The notes: generated by a model not told the origin, from the sequence alone. DNA of 64,000 nucleotides from Komarekiella atlantica HA4396-MV6 (GCA_019359395.1 JAHHHK010000004.1:186001-250000); one strand, 5' to 3'. Shown: positions 7,532 through 18,172, counted from the stretch's first letter. Program-made: numbers and translations.

Positions 7532-8905
7532 ATGCTTGTTACCCTACTTTTCGTCGCCCTCTTAGCCTTCTACGTCGCTTTCAATCTCGGAGCTAACGAT
7601 GTTGCTAACGCAATGGGAACTTCTGTTGGTTCCAAAGCTGTTACTTTGAAACAAGCGTTAATTATTGCTGGGATATTAGAGTTTACGGGTGCTACATTAT
7701 TTGGACACGAGGTAACAGAAACCCTAGCAACGAAAATTACTAATCCTGCTTTGTTCGCCGCTACACCTCAAATATTGGTGACAGGGATGGTAACGGTGCT
7801 AGTGGCGAGTGGGGTGTGGTTACAAATTGCCACCTCACGCGGTTTACCTGTATCTTCTTCTCATGCAGTTGTTGGTGCGATCGCTGGATTTAGTTGGGTA
7901 GCTTTGGGAGTAGGTGCAATTGATTGGTCATCACTTGGCTCAATTACTATTGGCTGGATTTTAACGCCGATTATCAGTGGCACAATTGCAGCTTTATTTT
8001 ACAGTCAAATTAAGCGCTGGATTTTGGATCAACCAAATCAATTGGTGCAGTTGCAAGAGTGGATTCCCTGGTTGAGTGCGCTTCTGCTAGGTGCATTTGG
8101 CGTAATTGTGCTACCCTCGCTAACTCAACCACTAACTAATTTTTTAATTGAGCTTGGTTTTAAAATACCCGCTCACGACATCCCACTATTAACAGGTGCA
8201 GTAGCAGCAGTCGGACTCACTATCATCAGCTGGCGACAGCTAAATAATGAGAGACACAAGGAAAATAAGAGCCAGAAATCCCCAGTCCCCAATCCCCATT
8301 GCCCCTTATCCCCAAAGGGGGCCCCGAGTTCCCCAATCCCCAGTCCCCAATCCCCATTGCCCCTTATCCCCAAAGGGGGCCCCGAGTTCCCCAATCCCGT
8401 CGAACGCTTATTTGCTCGATTCCAAGTATTGAGTGCTTGCTTTGTGGCCTTTGCTCATGGTTCTAATGATGTTGGGAATGCGATCGCTCCTTTAGCTGCG
8501 ATCGTCTACATCAATCGCACTGGTAGCGTACCCACAAATGGTATCACCATCCCTATATGGATTTTAATCCTTGGCGGTGCTGGTATTGTTGCTGGTTTAG
8601 CCGTCTGGGGAAAAAAAGTCATCGCCACTATTGGCGAAAGCATCATTTCATTGCAACCTAGTAGCGGATTTTGTGCCGAACTTGCCACCGCTACCACCAT
8701 CCTCCTGGCCTCCCGGCTAGGTTTACCCGTTTCCACCTCCCACGCTCTTGTCGGTGGTGTAGTTGGTATCGGACTAGTACAAAATATCAAATCTATTCAG
8801 TTCAAAACTCTAAAAGGTATCGCCGCCGCCTGGCTAATCACAGTCCCCGTGAGTGCTGTTCTTAGTGCTGCGATCTTTAGCCTCGCCCGAATTTTATTTT
8901 TCTAA
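7532..8905 (+). CDS. PiT-family inorganic phosphate permease
   Basis: This 457-residue membrane protein has the two PiT signatures: FNLGANDVANAMGTSVGSKA near the N-terminus and its duplicate FAHGSNDVGNAIAPLAA in the second half. Matching SSSHAVVGA and STSHALVGG loops occur as in the internal PiT duplication. About ten to twelve hydrophobic segments are visible. It should import phosphate (cation-coupled) across the inner membrane. The central hydrophilic loop contains about 40 Pro/Ser-rich residues encoded by two copies of a dispersed 58-bp repeat; because the loop is cytoplasmic and unstructured the insertion is probably tolerated. The frame is intact through to the C-terminus. Confidence 0.9.
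   Translation: MLVTLLFVALLAFYVAFNLGANDVANAMGTSVGSKAVTLKQALIIAGILEFTGATLFGHEVTETLATKITNPALFAATPQILVTGMVTVLVASGVWLQIATSRGLPVSSSHAVVGAIAGFSWVALGVGAIDWSSLGSITIGWILTPIISGTIAALFYSQIKRWILDQPNQLVQLQEWIPWLSALLLGAFGVIVLPSLTQPLTNFLIELGFKIPAHDIPLLTGAVAAVGLTIISWRQLNNERHKENKSQKSPVPNPHCPLSPKGAPSSPIPSPQSPLPLIPKGGPEFPNPVERLFARFQVLSACFVAFAHGSNDVGNAIAPLAAIVYINRTGSVPTNGITIPIWILILGGAGIVAGLAVWGKKVIATIGESIISLQPSSGFCAELATATTILLASRLGLPVSTSHALVGGVVGIGLVQNIKSIQFKTLKGIAAAWLITVPVSAVLSAAIFSLARILFF
8280..8398. repeat. Two tandem 58-bp CCCCAATCCCC repeats in the PiT gene
   Basis: Two nearly identical copies, spaced 58 bp, each contain ccccttatccccaaaggg followed by ggccccgagttccccaatcc. Because 58 is not a multiple of three, the two copies are read in different frames, giving PLSPKGAPSSP from one and PLIPKGGPEFP from the other, without stops. 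A third copy lies upstream of the acyltransferase gene at 61853-61907. Confidence 0.9.
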
Positions 8906-9563
8906 AAATTATTAATATTTTCCTGATGTTTCCCATTCAATATATTTACTCACAGCAAAAAATAGACTGCTACAACGCCAAAGTCAAAGCGCATTTTTGC
9001 AGAATGGCTGCTCATTCATTAAAATATTGTGCAGGAGATGGAAATACTTTAAATTTCCATAGAAAGATACTCTAATCTCCATTTAAAGATGTAAACTGTC
9101 ACACAAGTTACATTCCACACAAATTTACAGATTAGTCTTACAAGTCAGATAATTTTGTTGTAGCAAGGCACGCATCTGCAAGTCTTTGACAATTACTATT
9201 GCCATCAAAACAATAGGTATTTATTTGATGTGAGATTTTTTTATTAGCAAAAATCTCACTGGCTAATAGTTGATAAAAATTAAACTGACCAGATTTTCAT
9301 CAATGCTAAAAACAACACCGTATAGTAAACAGTGGGGCAAATTTCACCAGAAGAAATCAGCAGCAGGGGTACATGCCCCACACACAATTTTTCACTTATG
9401 CGCCTGTAATTAAAAACGGGTGAAATCTTCTTTTAATTCTTCCTTCTGCTCCTCTGCCTTCTTCAAACTTTGCCAACCGTGTGTTTAGAATGACAGAATT
9501 ACGTTGAAATGCGGAAGTACTGTTAAAATTTTTAGTTTATCTGACAAAATACAGGAAATTAGT
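8906..9563. other. Non-coding region with two hairpins
   Basis: No gene is recognised in these 658 bases. A strong hairpin with 11-bp arms (GTGAGATTTTT, 8-base loop) lies at 9230-9259, and a weaker pair GTGGGGCA/TGCCCCAC brackets about 9333-9375. The region presumably carries the end of the permease transcript and the promoter of the downstream EamA gene. Confidence 0.4.
9230..9259. terminator. Perfect 11-bp hairpin
   Basis: GTGAGATTTTT at 9230-9240 pairs with AAAAATCTCAC at 9249-9259 across an 8-base loop. No clear T-run follows on either strand, so it may be a processing or attenuation hairpin rather than a classical terminator. Confidence 0.45.
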
Positions 9564-9620
9564 ATGAGCGCCAGTCAAGTGTACGGGAAGCAGCTTTATC
9601 GTCAAGGTGTTAGAGGTTAG
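9564..9620 (+). CDS. Possible 18-residue leader peptide
   Basis: A short frame, MSASQVYGKQLYRQGVRG, begins 8 bases after an AGGAAA box and ends six bases before the ATG of the EamA gene. The spacing is suitable for translational coupling. It has no attenuator-type run of one amino acid and no recognised family, so it could be chance. Confidence 0.3.
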   Translation: MSASQVYGKQLYRQGVRG

Positions 9621-9626
9621 AAGCTA

Positions 9627-12011
9627 ATGGGGCGATTCGAGAAGCAACCAGAAAACCCGCGAGCCAGAGGTGAGCTATCCAGAGCAGCAGAAAATGCTCT
9701 CTGGGCTGTAGTTGAGGATTTAGAAAATCTCCAACAGAATGTCATCAGATCCTTGCAGGAAGACGTAAAGCGGCTTCAATCGGAAAAAAACCGATTAACT
9801 GATGACATTCAACACTTGCTAGAGGAAAAAGAACATTTGCAACAAGTACGGCAAATTACCGAGCAGCAAGTGTTAATCCGTCAGCTAGCAGAAGTTCTGG
9901 CAAAGCATATATCTTCACAACTACAATCCTCTCTAACGACTTTAGCAACGCAAGCAGATGAAAACTCCTATGAACGATCTGCGCTGAAGTCGGCGGAAGT
10001 AAGCAATAAGGTAGCAGGTGAGATTAATGAAAAAGTCGAACACATGTTCGGCAGTCTGGATGACACTGTTACTATCACCTTTAACTCACTGCAACAAGAA
10101 CTAAAGAACTATCAAAGTAATCTTTCCCAACAGTTGTCTCGGATGTATAGCCAGCAGCAGCAAGGGGAAGAGATTTTGGCGGAGTTCGTTAATCGCCTAC
10201 AGGGGAAACTAGAAAAAACAATAGAAGAAACTTCACGAAAAGCAGCAGCAGTAAGTGCGCCTACTGTGTTGCAACCGACTGAGCCACAAAAGAAGACTGA
10301 GACATCACCGCAGCTTGGCGAAGTAGCAAGAACGGCTGCTGAGCCAATTTCTGTCATCCCTAGGGAATTACCAGAAAGCAAAACTACGGCAAAGCCGCCT
10401 GCTGCTAAAATTCCGCCACCAATAGAAAACGCTACCAAACCAATTTCTATTGTCTCTAGGCAATCGTCAGAAAGTGAAGCGACGCCAAAGCCGCCTGCTG
10501 CGAAATCGCCACCAATAGAAAATGTTGTCGAACCAATTTCTATCCTCAGCAAGGACTTGTCACAGGGCGATGTATCCCCACCTACTACACCGACACCACA
10601 ACAGGGAGTAAAACAACCGCCATCAAAGGAAAACGTCACTGAACCAATTTCTGTTATTCCTAGGGAATTATCAGAAAGCGAAACTATATCCCCGCCTGCT
10701 ACACCGACGCCACAGCAGGGAGGAAAACAATCTTCACTCAGGCGAAACCAAAGCGAACCAATTTCTATAATTAGCAAGGAATCGTCAGCAAGCGAAACTA
10801 TATCCCCGCCTGCTACGCCAACGCCACAACAGGGAGGAAAACAACCACCAAGGCGAAACCAAAGTGAACCAATTTCTGTGCTCAGTCGGGACTTGTCAAA
10901 GAGTAAAACTACCCTAGAGCCTCCGACTACACCAGCATCACGCCAAAGAGCAAAAACTCCGCGGCCTAACTCTCAAACCTTATCATCTATCCAGATAGGT
11001 TTGTTGCTAGTCGTGTTGTCAACGGTGATATCGTCACTTTACAACGTAGCCATCAAAATAATTTTTCATGAAGGTTCCCAAATTTTTGGAGTAGTAGAGG
11101 TGGAACGCTTGCTCTCACCGAGTTTGGGCAATATTCTGTTAATTATGACGTTGCGATTTATGGTCGTAGTACCATTAATGGTACTTTTGGCTCCCATACT
11201 ACATCCAAGAGTGTGGCAAGACATCCAAAACTTAGCTGATTCAGTCCGAGGAAATTCGACACCTGCCAATGCAAGTAAACAACGGGCTTTGGTGATGTCT
11301 GTTGCAAGCGGATGCTTTTTGTTTGTGTCTCAGGTACTAATCTACACTGCCATCGGTCAAGTAGCGACTGGAATGGCGATCGCACTTTTCTTTATCTATC
11401 CGATTGTGAGCGGACTATTGGCGTGGTTTCTGTTTCGCGATCGCCCAAGCGCATTGGGTGCAAGTGCGATCGCCGCGATTTGCTGCGGTGAATTGTTGGT
11501 TTTAGCAGGTTCTCTCAGCACTGGTATGGGCAATAATATTCCTCTAGGAAGCAGCGCAGCAATCATTTCTGGAGCGGCTTTTGCTGGCTATGTTATCCTG
11601 ACGCGGATATGCGCTGATCAACTACATCCGGTAACTTTTACTTTAATTAACTTCGCCACCATGTTGCTGTTGAGCTTTATTTGTTTGATGCTACCTTTAC
11701 CAGGCGAATGGAACTTACTAGTTGACCCTTCTAAGATGCTGGAACTTGTCTTAAGTGCGTTTATTTTGGGTGTATTGACCCTCTCTGGCTATTTATTCAA
11801 TATTTTTGGCACACGTAACTTAGGTGCTTTACAGTCACCGATCATCGGTGCTAGTGTCCCGGTTTTAACCGTGATTTTCGCTGGGTTAATTATTCAAGAA
11901 AACTTGGATATTGTACAAATTATGGGAGTGTTATTAGTGACTTTTGGCGCAGCTGCTTTCAGCTTAGAAAAAATGCGAAATCAGGTTAAATCTTCTAGTT
12001 CTACGAATTAA
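9627..12011 (+). CDS. Coiled-coil/Pro-rich-repeat protein fused to an EamA (DMT) transporter domain
   Basis: This 794-residue protein has three parts. Residues about 1-200 are hydrophilic and coiled-coil (ENLQQNVIRSLQEDVKRLQS onward). Residues about 238-450 hold six degenerate repeats opening with (E/K)PIS followed by mostly V/I/L and S/P-R/K residues and then a Pro/Thr/Gln-rich linker of 25-35 residues. From about 455 to 785 there are about ten membrane segments with the internal duplication of the drug/metabolite transporter (EamA) family. Family members are normally about 300 residues, so the soluble N-terminal half is an unusual addition, perhaps a scaffold or surface anchor. The substrate is unknown. 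It is the nearest sizeable gene upstream of hetR. Confidence 0.75.
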   Translation: MGRFEKQPENPRARGELSRAAENALWAVVEDLENLQQNVIRSLQEDVKRLQSEKNRLTDDIQHLLEEKEHLQQVRQITEQQVLIRQLAEVLAKHISSQLQSSLTTLATQADENSYERSALKSAEVSNKVAGEINEKVEHMFGSLDDTVTITFNSLQQELKNYQSNLSQQLSRMYSQQQQGEEILAEFVNRLQGKLEKTIEETSRKAAAVSAPTVLQPTEPQKKTETSPQLGEVARTAAEPISVIPRELPESKTTAKPPAAKIPPPIENATKPISIVSRQSSESEATPKPPAAKSPPIENVVEPISILSKDLSQGDVSPPTTPTPQQGVKQPPSKENVTEPISVIPRELSESETISPPATPTPQQGGKQSSLRRNQSEPISIISKESSASETISPPATPTPQQGGKQPPRRNQSEPISVLSRDLSKSKTTLEPPTTPASRQRAKTPRPNSQTLSSIQIGLLLVVLSTVISSLYNVAIKIIFHEGSQIFGVVEVERLLSPSLGNILLIMTLRFMVVVPLMVLLAPILHPRVWQDIQNLADSVRGNSTPANASKQRALVMSVASGCFLFVSQVLIYTAIGQVATGMAIALFFIYPIVSGLLAWFLFRDRPSALGASAIAAICCGELLVLAGSLSTGMGNNIPLGSSAAIISGAAFAGYVILTRICADQLHPVTFTLINFATMLLLSFICLMLPLPGEWNLLVDPSKMLELVLSAFILGVLTLSGYLFNIFGTRNLGALQSPIIGASVPVLTVIFAGLIIQENLDIVQIMGVLLVTFGAAAFSLEKMRNQVKSSSSTN

Positions 12012-12038
12012 ATGATGCGTCGCAATCAGCCTATGCAC

Positions 12039-12062
12039 GGTGGAAGTTACTGAACTTCCACC
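12039..12062 (+). terminator. Hairpin after the EamA gene
   Basis: GGTGGAAGT pairs perfectly with ACTTCCACC across a six-base loop, 28 bases past the stop codon. Only a weak T-rich tail follows. Confidence 0.55.
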
Positions 12063-12498
12063 ACTTTCAACCCAGAATCTAAGCTGATATACATGCTCAC
12101 AACTCCTCTGGGTTAATGCTTTCCATAGATATATTAATCCCGTTGTCAGAGAAAAGATAGGAGTAGCCTGCGTTAATGGGATTCAGTTTGAAATACACCA
12201 GTAAAATCTTTGCGGTCATAGCTTTTGGATAACTAAGTAGCCAATAAATCCTGTAAATAAGCGATTAATATTTACCACTTATAAGAGATTTTTGTATATT
12301 TATCCTGATAAGCCTGAGGGAACCACGTAAGTATAAGTTGTAATTAGGAATAATTGTGTTGTAGAAAGCTGTTGCTCGTTTAATTTACATAATTATGTGC
12401 GATGGCTATCAGGAGCAGAATTAAAAACTCTCAGAGCTACGGTCAAATGGACTCTAGTCCAGAGTAAATACTTACTCTTGAACGCCAGTTCATTCAAC

Positions 12499-12513
12499 GG
12501 AGGGAACCCCTCC
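12499..12513. promoter_or_regulatory. GGAGGG-aac-CCCTCC palindrome, faintly HetR-site-like
   Basis: A perfect 6-bp inverted repeat with a 3-base spacer stands out in AT-rich DNA about 1.5 kb upstream of hetR. The HetR site at hetP is an inverted repeat of GAGGGG/CCCCTC with a 5-base spacer. This one shares GAGGG and AACCCCTC but has shorter spacing, so binding is uncertain. No T-run follows, arguing against a terminator. Confidence 0.3.
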
Positions 12514-12644
12514 TACATGACCTTTGACAACCTCCTCCTGTGGTTGCCGCTATGCGTAACTTGCTTAAGCATAGGGGTACACAAAAAGATGTGCTTAAAC
12601 ATGCAACAGCTTATTTACTAGGTTTAAATATTTGAGAGACTCAA

Positions 12645-12941
12645 ATGACAAACAAATCTAATGCTAAGCCCACAAATGCTTTTGATGATCCAGACTTTGC
12701 TCTAGAGGCACAGAATGAGGTTGAACATACCAATCGCGTCCTTGATCAAAATTTACCAAGCAATAATGCGTTAGGCGGATTTCAAGGGGAAATCTTCGCT
12801 GCTGATGTCAATTCAGTGAATATCAAAATTGATCGGGTTTTTCAGATAACAGAAGCGATCGCCCATCACAAAGCTAGTCAACTTGAGATGCGATCGCCTA
12901 AATGCCCAGAAGGTAAATTTTTTTACAGTAACCTCCTGTAG
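12645..12941 (+). CDS. Hypothetical small protein upstream of hetR
   Basis: This 98-residue soluble protein has no recognised domain. The N-terminus is Asn/Asp-rich (MTNKSNAKPTNAFDDPDFAL), followed by an amphipathic region and a helix with paired histidines (EAIAHHKASQLEM). A weak purine-rich GAGAG box precedes the ATG. The last 15 residues follow a HIP1 octamer and differ in character, so the original C-terminus may have been lost by a frameshift. It lies alone between the EamA gene and the hetR upstream region, transcribed in the same direction as hetR. Function unknown. Confidence 0.5.
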   Translation: MTNKSNAKPTNAFDDPDFALEAQNEVEHTNRVLDQNLPSNNALGGFQGEIFAADVNSVNIKIDRVFQITEAIAHHKASQLEMRSPKCPEGKFFYSNLL

Positions 12942-14937
<1,996 letters not shown>

Positions 14938-15090
14938 CAACTTTTGCCGAAGTATATGCATTAAAGTCCTTAAATTTTATTCGAGGATTTAGACGCAGAT
15001 AAATTTAATGCTTGTTATTAATACCATGAGCGTGGCATGTATTTGTAAGGCAAATTTTCAAGGGGCTTGATCACTTGCTGGCATTAAATA

Positions 15091-15111
15091 GGGTTGGCTG
15101 TTCGCCAACCC
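15091..15111. terminator. Perfect 8-bp hairpin between convergent genes
   Basis: GGGTTGGC and GCCAACCC pair perfectly across TGTTC. It lies between hetR and the convergent Cys-repeat gene and could serve both; on the minus strand it is followed by the AT-rich TATTTAA. Confidence 0.55.
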
Positions 15112-15153
15112 CAGACTCAATTTATATTTCAGTCAATTGCAAAGCCCTGTAAT

Positions 15154-15846
15154 TTAGTTAGTACCTGGTTGCACAGGAACGCTTGGCTGCGTTGGAATAT
15201 TGGGCTGCACAGGAACGCTTGGCTGCGTTGGAATATTGGGCTGCACAGGAACCGGGGTAGGATCAAAAGTTGGATTTAATTTCCCAGGTAGTCTAGATGG
15301 TGGTGTAGACGAAGAAATGCCGCTAACGCTGTCACTAGCATCAATACAAGTATCTAACGCCTGAGCGGGGGTCAATTCGTCGATTTCGCTACGCAAGCCA
15401 ACCACACACTGAGCATAGGTTACAGGTAACAAACTACGACCACAGTAAGTTAAAACTGCTGGGTTAATTGCCTCTTGGGTGTTCTGGCTAATACCAACTA
15501 CACAGGAGGCTAAATCATTGGGACGTCGGGCTTGTCCACAGGAAGAAAGCGCATCCGCCGCTGCAATTTGCGTCTGCCTCTCAATCTTAACCACACAGGA
15601 AGCCAAGTCCCTCGGACGCAGTGCTGTTGCACAACCTTGTGAAGCAGCTTGTGCCGTGACGCCCACGCTCAGGAGTCGAGCAGCACAAACACGGTAATCA
15701 TTGCTATAAGAAGCGGTGATAGCCATACTAGGCAGGATCATTGTCAACCATCCAGCCACAGCTAAAACTGGTGCTGTCAAAATTCTGGAGGCAGAACCAC
15801 CTTGTTTGTTTCTACCTCTGCTAACCACTTTTTTGCTCTGTAACAT
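15154..15846 (-). CDS. Secreted Cys-repeat protein with Pro-rich tail
   Basis: This 230-residue protein begins with a basic region and a hydrophobic segment (ILTAPVLAVAGWLTMILPSM), giving a signal peptide or anchor. Four repeats of about 38 residues follow, each with a Cys near the start and a CVV near the end; two contain RPNDLASCVVGI or RPRDLASCVVKI, which suggests paired disulfides. The C-terminal tail is a 12-residue PVQPNIPTQPSV repeat encoded by a 36-bp tandem DNA repeat. I chose the ATG at 15846 because a GGAG box lies eight bases upstream, although the frame extends seven codons further. Probably periplasmic or surface-located. Function unknown; it converges on hetR. Confidence 0.7.
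   Translation of the reverse strand: MLQSKKVVSRGRNKQGGSASRILTAPVLAVAGWLTMILPSMAITASYSNDYRVCAARLLSVGVTAQAASQGCATALRPRDLASCVVKIERQTQIAAADALSSCGQARRPNDLASCVVGISQNTQEAINPAVLTYCGRSLLPVTYAQCVVGLRSEIDELTPAQALDTCIDASDSVSGISSSTPPSRLPGKLNPTFDPTPVPVQPNIPTQPSVPVQPNIPTQPSVPVQPGTN
15171..15252. repeat. 36-bp tandem repeat, about 2.3 copies
   Basis: Two full units starting gcacaggaacgcttggctgc, plus a partial third, repeat with a 36-bp period and are almost identical. They encode the Pro-rich tail of the secreted Cys-repeat protein. Near-identity at DNA level implies recent expansion or slippage. Confidence 0.9.
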
Positions 15847-15925
15847 TGCTGTTCTCCAAACACCCAAAGTTATGCTAACTCAAATGTCCTGTAAATCCTC
15901 TGTAACAAGAGAATTTCGGCTGTAA

Positions 15926-16341
15926 CATTAAATCAGTGAACAGTTATCAGTTATCGGTCATCAAACCTTGATGATATGCCTCGTCATTAAGACACGTTTG
16001 TGATGTAAGCAAAAATTGATTTTCTCCTTAATTATGTTAGAGTAGTGGATTGTAAAGATAAGTAAGCAGCGTAAAAAGTATTTCAGAGTGAAAACACTGC
16101 GTAAACCAATCTCACGATTGAGTAGCTTACGAAACTAAATAAACAGAAACAAATTATTGGTGCGAGTACGGCAAGACAGCCCGGAATTTAAGCTTGGGGA
16201 AAAGATACCTCTACTTTGGTAGGATACGTCATGTCAAAGCAAGCGGCTTCGTAGAACCAAGAATTTCCTGATTTATAATCAGGGGAGTGTCAAAATGGTA
16301 CGTCTGAGTAAAATTTAAACAGGATTAGATTAAGGAAACAC
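15926..16341 (+). promoter_or_regulatory. rpsD upstream region with hairpin and seven-codon frame
   Basis: The region ends in a hairpin (CCTGATT/AATCAGG, 16267-16283), a strong AGGGGAG box at 16281-16287, and a seven-codon frame MVRLSKI at 16295-16318, just before the AAGGA box and ATG of rpsD. A leader peptide or autoregulatory S4 site is conceivable but no known S4 pseudoknot is recognised. Confidence 0.35.
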
Positions 16342-16950
16342 ATGTCCCGATATAGAGGGCCACGCCTCAGAATTGTACGTCGCTTGGGCGACTTACCAGG
16401 ATTAACTCGTAAAAGCGCTAGACGCGCTTACCCACCAGGTCAGCATGGTCAGAACCGTAAGAAGCGCTCTGAGTACGCTATCCGTCTAGAAGAAAAGCAA
16501 AAGCTCCGCTTAAACTATGGTCTGACAGAAAAGCAACTGTTACGCTATGTGCGGAAAGCCAGACGTGTTACTGGTTCTACCGGACAAATATTACTACAAT
16601 TGCTAGAAATGCGCTTGGATAATACCGTTTTCCGGCTGGGTATAGCTCCGACCATTCCAGCAGCGCGTCAACTGGTGAATCATGGTCATGTAACTGTAAA
16701 CGGTCGTGTAGTTAACATTGCCAGCTACCAGTGCCGTCCCGGTGAAGTAGTTGCTGTCAGAGATCGAGCACAATCGCGGAAGTTAGTGGAAGCTAACTTA
16801 CAATATCCCGGTTTAGCCAACCTCCCCAGTCATCTGGAGTTTGACAAAACTAAGTTGGTTGGCAAAGTCAACGGTGTTATTGAACGAGAATGGGTAGCAC
16901 TACAAGTTAACGAACTGCTTGTAGTGGAATACTACTCACGCCAAGCATAA
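16342..16950 (+). CDS. rpsD: 30S ribosomal protein S4
   Basis: This 202-residue basic protein opens [20 protein letters not shown], the cyanobacterial/chloroplast form of S4, and has the S4 RNA-binding domain ([20 protein letters not shown], then [13 protein letters not shown]) in the middle. S4 is a primary 16S rRNA binder that nucleates 30S assembly. Length is normal. A clean AAGGA box six bases before the ATG supports the start. The gene stands alone rather than in an alpha operon, as is usual for cyanobacteria and plastids. It converges with moaA across an inverted repeat. Confidence 0.98.
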   Translation: MSRYRGPRLRIVRRLGDLPGLTRKSARRAYPPGQHGQNRKKRSEYAIRLEEKQKLRLNYGLTEKQLLRYVRKARRVTGSTGQILLQLLEMRLDNTVFRLGIAPTIPAARQLVNHGHVTVNGRVVNIASYQCRPGEVVAVRDRAQSRKLVEANLQYPGLANLPSHLEFDKTKLVGKVNGVIEREWVALQVNELLVVEYYSRQA

Positions 16951-16974
16951 TTGTCATTTTTCCTTAGTCTTTAG

Positions 16975-17009
16975 TCATTTGTCCCTAGTCATTAGCAAAG
17001 GACAAATGA
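16975..17009. terminator. TCATTTGTCC inverted repeat between rpsD and moaA
   Basis: TCATTTGTCC pairs with GGACAAATGA across 15 bases between two convergent genes, so it probably acts as a bidirectional 3'-end hairpin. The arms are the TTAGTCATTTGTC word found at several other gene ends in this window. Confidence 0.55.
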
Positions 17010-17016
17010 CCAATGA

Positions 17017-18000
17017 CTAGCCGCCAATTTGCGACATAGTGCGGGTGTATGTACTTGTAACACCATCGCGCTCTTTGAAGTTAATTTCTGGCTTGATTGC
17101 CAGTAACTTCTTAACTTGCTCTTGTAATTGACTGATGCTAATACCAGAACAAAGAGCAGTTTTTAGGTTTATTTGACCAGTTTCATTCAATAAGCAGGGA
17201 CGCAGCCAGCCATCAGCACTGAGCCGCATCCGATTACAACGATCGCAAAAACATTCTGACATTTGACTGATAAATCCCAGTGTTCCCTTTGCTCCTGGAA
17301 TCTTAAAGACATCAGCAGGGCCAGAACCACGAACTTGGGATTCTGTCAAGCCCCAGCGATCGCGGATGCGTTGTCGTAATTCGGCTGAAGATACCCAACC
17401 GCGATCGCTAAATAAATGCAAATTGCCAATCGGCATAAACTCAATAAATCGGACGTGCCACTGTCTATCAATTGTGAGGGCAGCTAAATCTAGAATTTCG
17501 TGATCGTTAACACCAGGAATCACCACCACATTTAACTTCAGTGGGTCAAATCCGACGCTATAGGCAGCTTGAATACCATGCCATACCTGTTGCCAACGGC
17601 GACGACCATGATTACCAATAATTTGGTCAAAGATGTCTGGATCGAGAGAGTCTAGGCTAATATTAATTCTTCGCAGCCCCGCATCATAGAGGTTTTGCGC
17701 CATCGGGGCAAGTAAAAACCCATTGGTCGTCATCGATAAGTCTTGAGTTTGAGGAAGAGAGGCGATCGCTTTTACCAAATCCACCACACGGGGACGTAGC
17801 AAAGGTTCCCCTCCTGTTAAACGAAACCGGGTAAAACCTACAGGGATAAATACCTCTTGAATTAGGGTTAGCAGCTCCTCATCAGTCAACAACTGTTGCT
17901 TGAGGATATAATCCAATTCTGTGCCCTCTGGCATACAGTATTGACAACGAAAATTACAGCGATCAATCAAGCTAATCCGAAGGTAGTCTACCTGGTTCAT
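17017..18000 (-). CDS. moaA: GTP 3',8-cyclase MoaA
   Basis: This 327-residue radical SAM enzyme has the CxxxCxxC cluster motif at the N-terminus ([13 protein letters not shown]). A second, C-terminal cluster carries [20 protein letters not shown], and the chain ends in Gly-Gly, required in MoaA catalysis. Other landmarks are the [10 protein letters not shown] and STNISLDSL-like motifs. It converts GTP to 3',8-cyclo-GTP, the first step of molybdenum cofactor synthesis, needed for nitrate reductase. No other moa gene is adjacent. Start ATG at 18000; the ribosome-binding site is weak. Confidence 0.97.
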   Translation of the reverse strand: MNQVDYLRISLIDRCNFRCQYCMPEGTELDYILKQQLLTDEELLTLIQEVFIPVGFTRFRLTGGEPLLRPRVVDLVKAIASLPQTQDLSMTTNGFLLAPMAQNLYDAGLRRINISLDSLDPDIFDQIIGNHGRRRWQQVWHGIQAAYSVGFDPLKLNVVVIPGVNDHEILDLAALTIDRQWHVRFIEFMPIGNLHLFSDRGWVSSAELRQRIRDRWGLTESQVRGSGPADVFKIPGAKGTLGFISQMSECFCDRCNRMRLSADGWLRPCLLNETGQINLKTALCSGISISQLQEQVKKLLAIKPEINFKERDGVTSTYTRTMSQIGG

Positions 18001-18172
18001 CGTTTTATTTTTATTGTGTTTGATCAGTTTGATAACTTGCTAGGGTGGTTTACCCCTTCCTACCTTGGGTATAGAAATGAAAGTATAACAGTTCTTGTTT
18101 GTATCCAATATATGGTAAAGATATGGTAAAGACGCACAGCTAGCTGTCGTCTTTACAAACTACCAGTCATTT

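Larger units (their letters stand above)
12012..12644. other. Intergenic region between the EamA gene and the small gene at 12645
   Basis: These 633 bases begin with a hairpin after the EamA gene and contain a GC-rich palindrome at 12499-12513. The remainder is AT-rich. An open frame of 74 codons across 12397-12621 has no protein-like character and I do not call it. Confidence 0.4.

Noticed and set aside
8280-8398. The PiT gene considered as broken by its two repeats
   Set aside because: The frame stays open through both copies and both PiT signature motifs, including the C-terminal one, are in the same frame.
10112-10777. A 221-codon open frame on the minus strand within the EamA fusion gene
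   Set aside because: It is antisense to the Pro/Ser-rich repeat region, where composition keeps the complement open; the sense frame continues into a recognised transporter domain.
12499-12513. GGAGGG/CCCTCC palindrome considered as a Rho-independent terminator
   Set aside because: No T-run follows on either strand, and it is almost 500 bp past the EamA stop, where another hairpin already lies.
12397-12621. A 74-codon open frame between the EamA and 12645 genes
   Set aside because: No ribosome-binding site, unbalanced composition and a GC-rich palindrome inside it; no protein family recognised.
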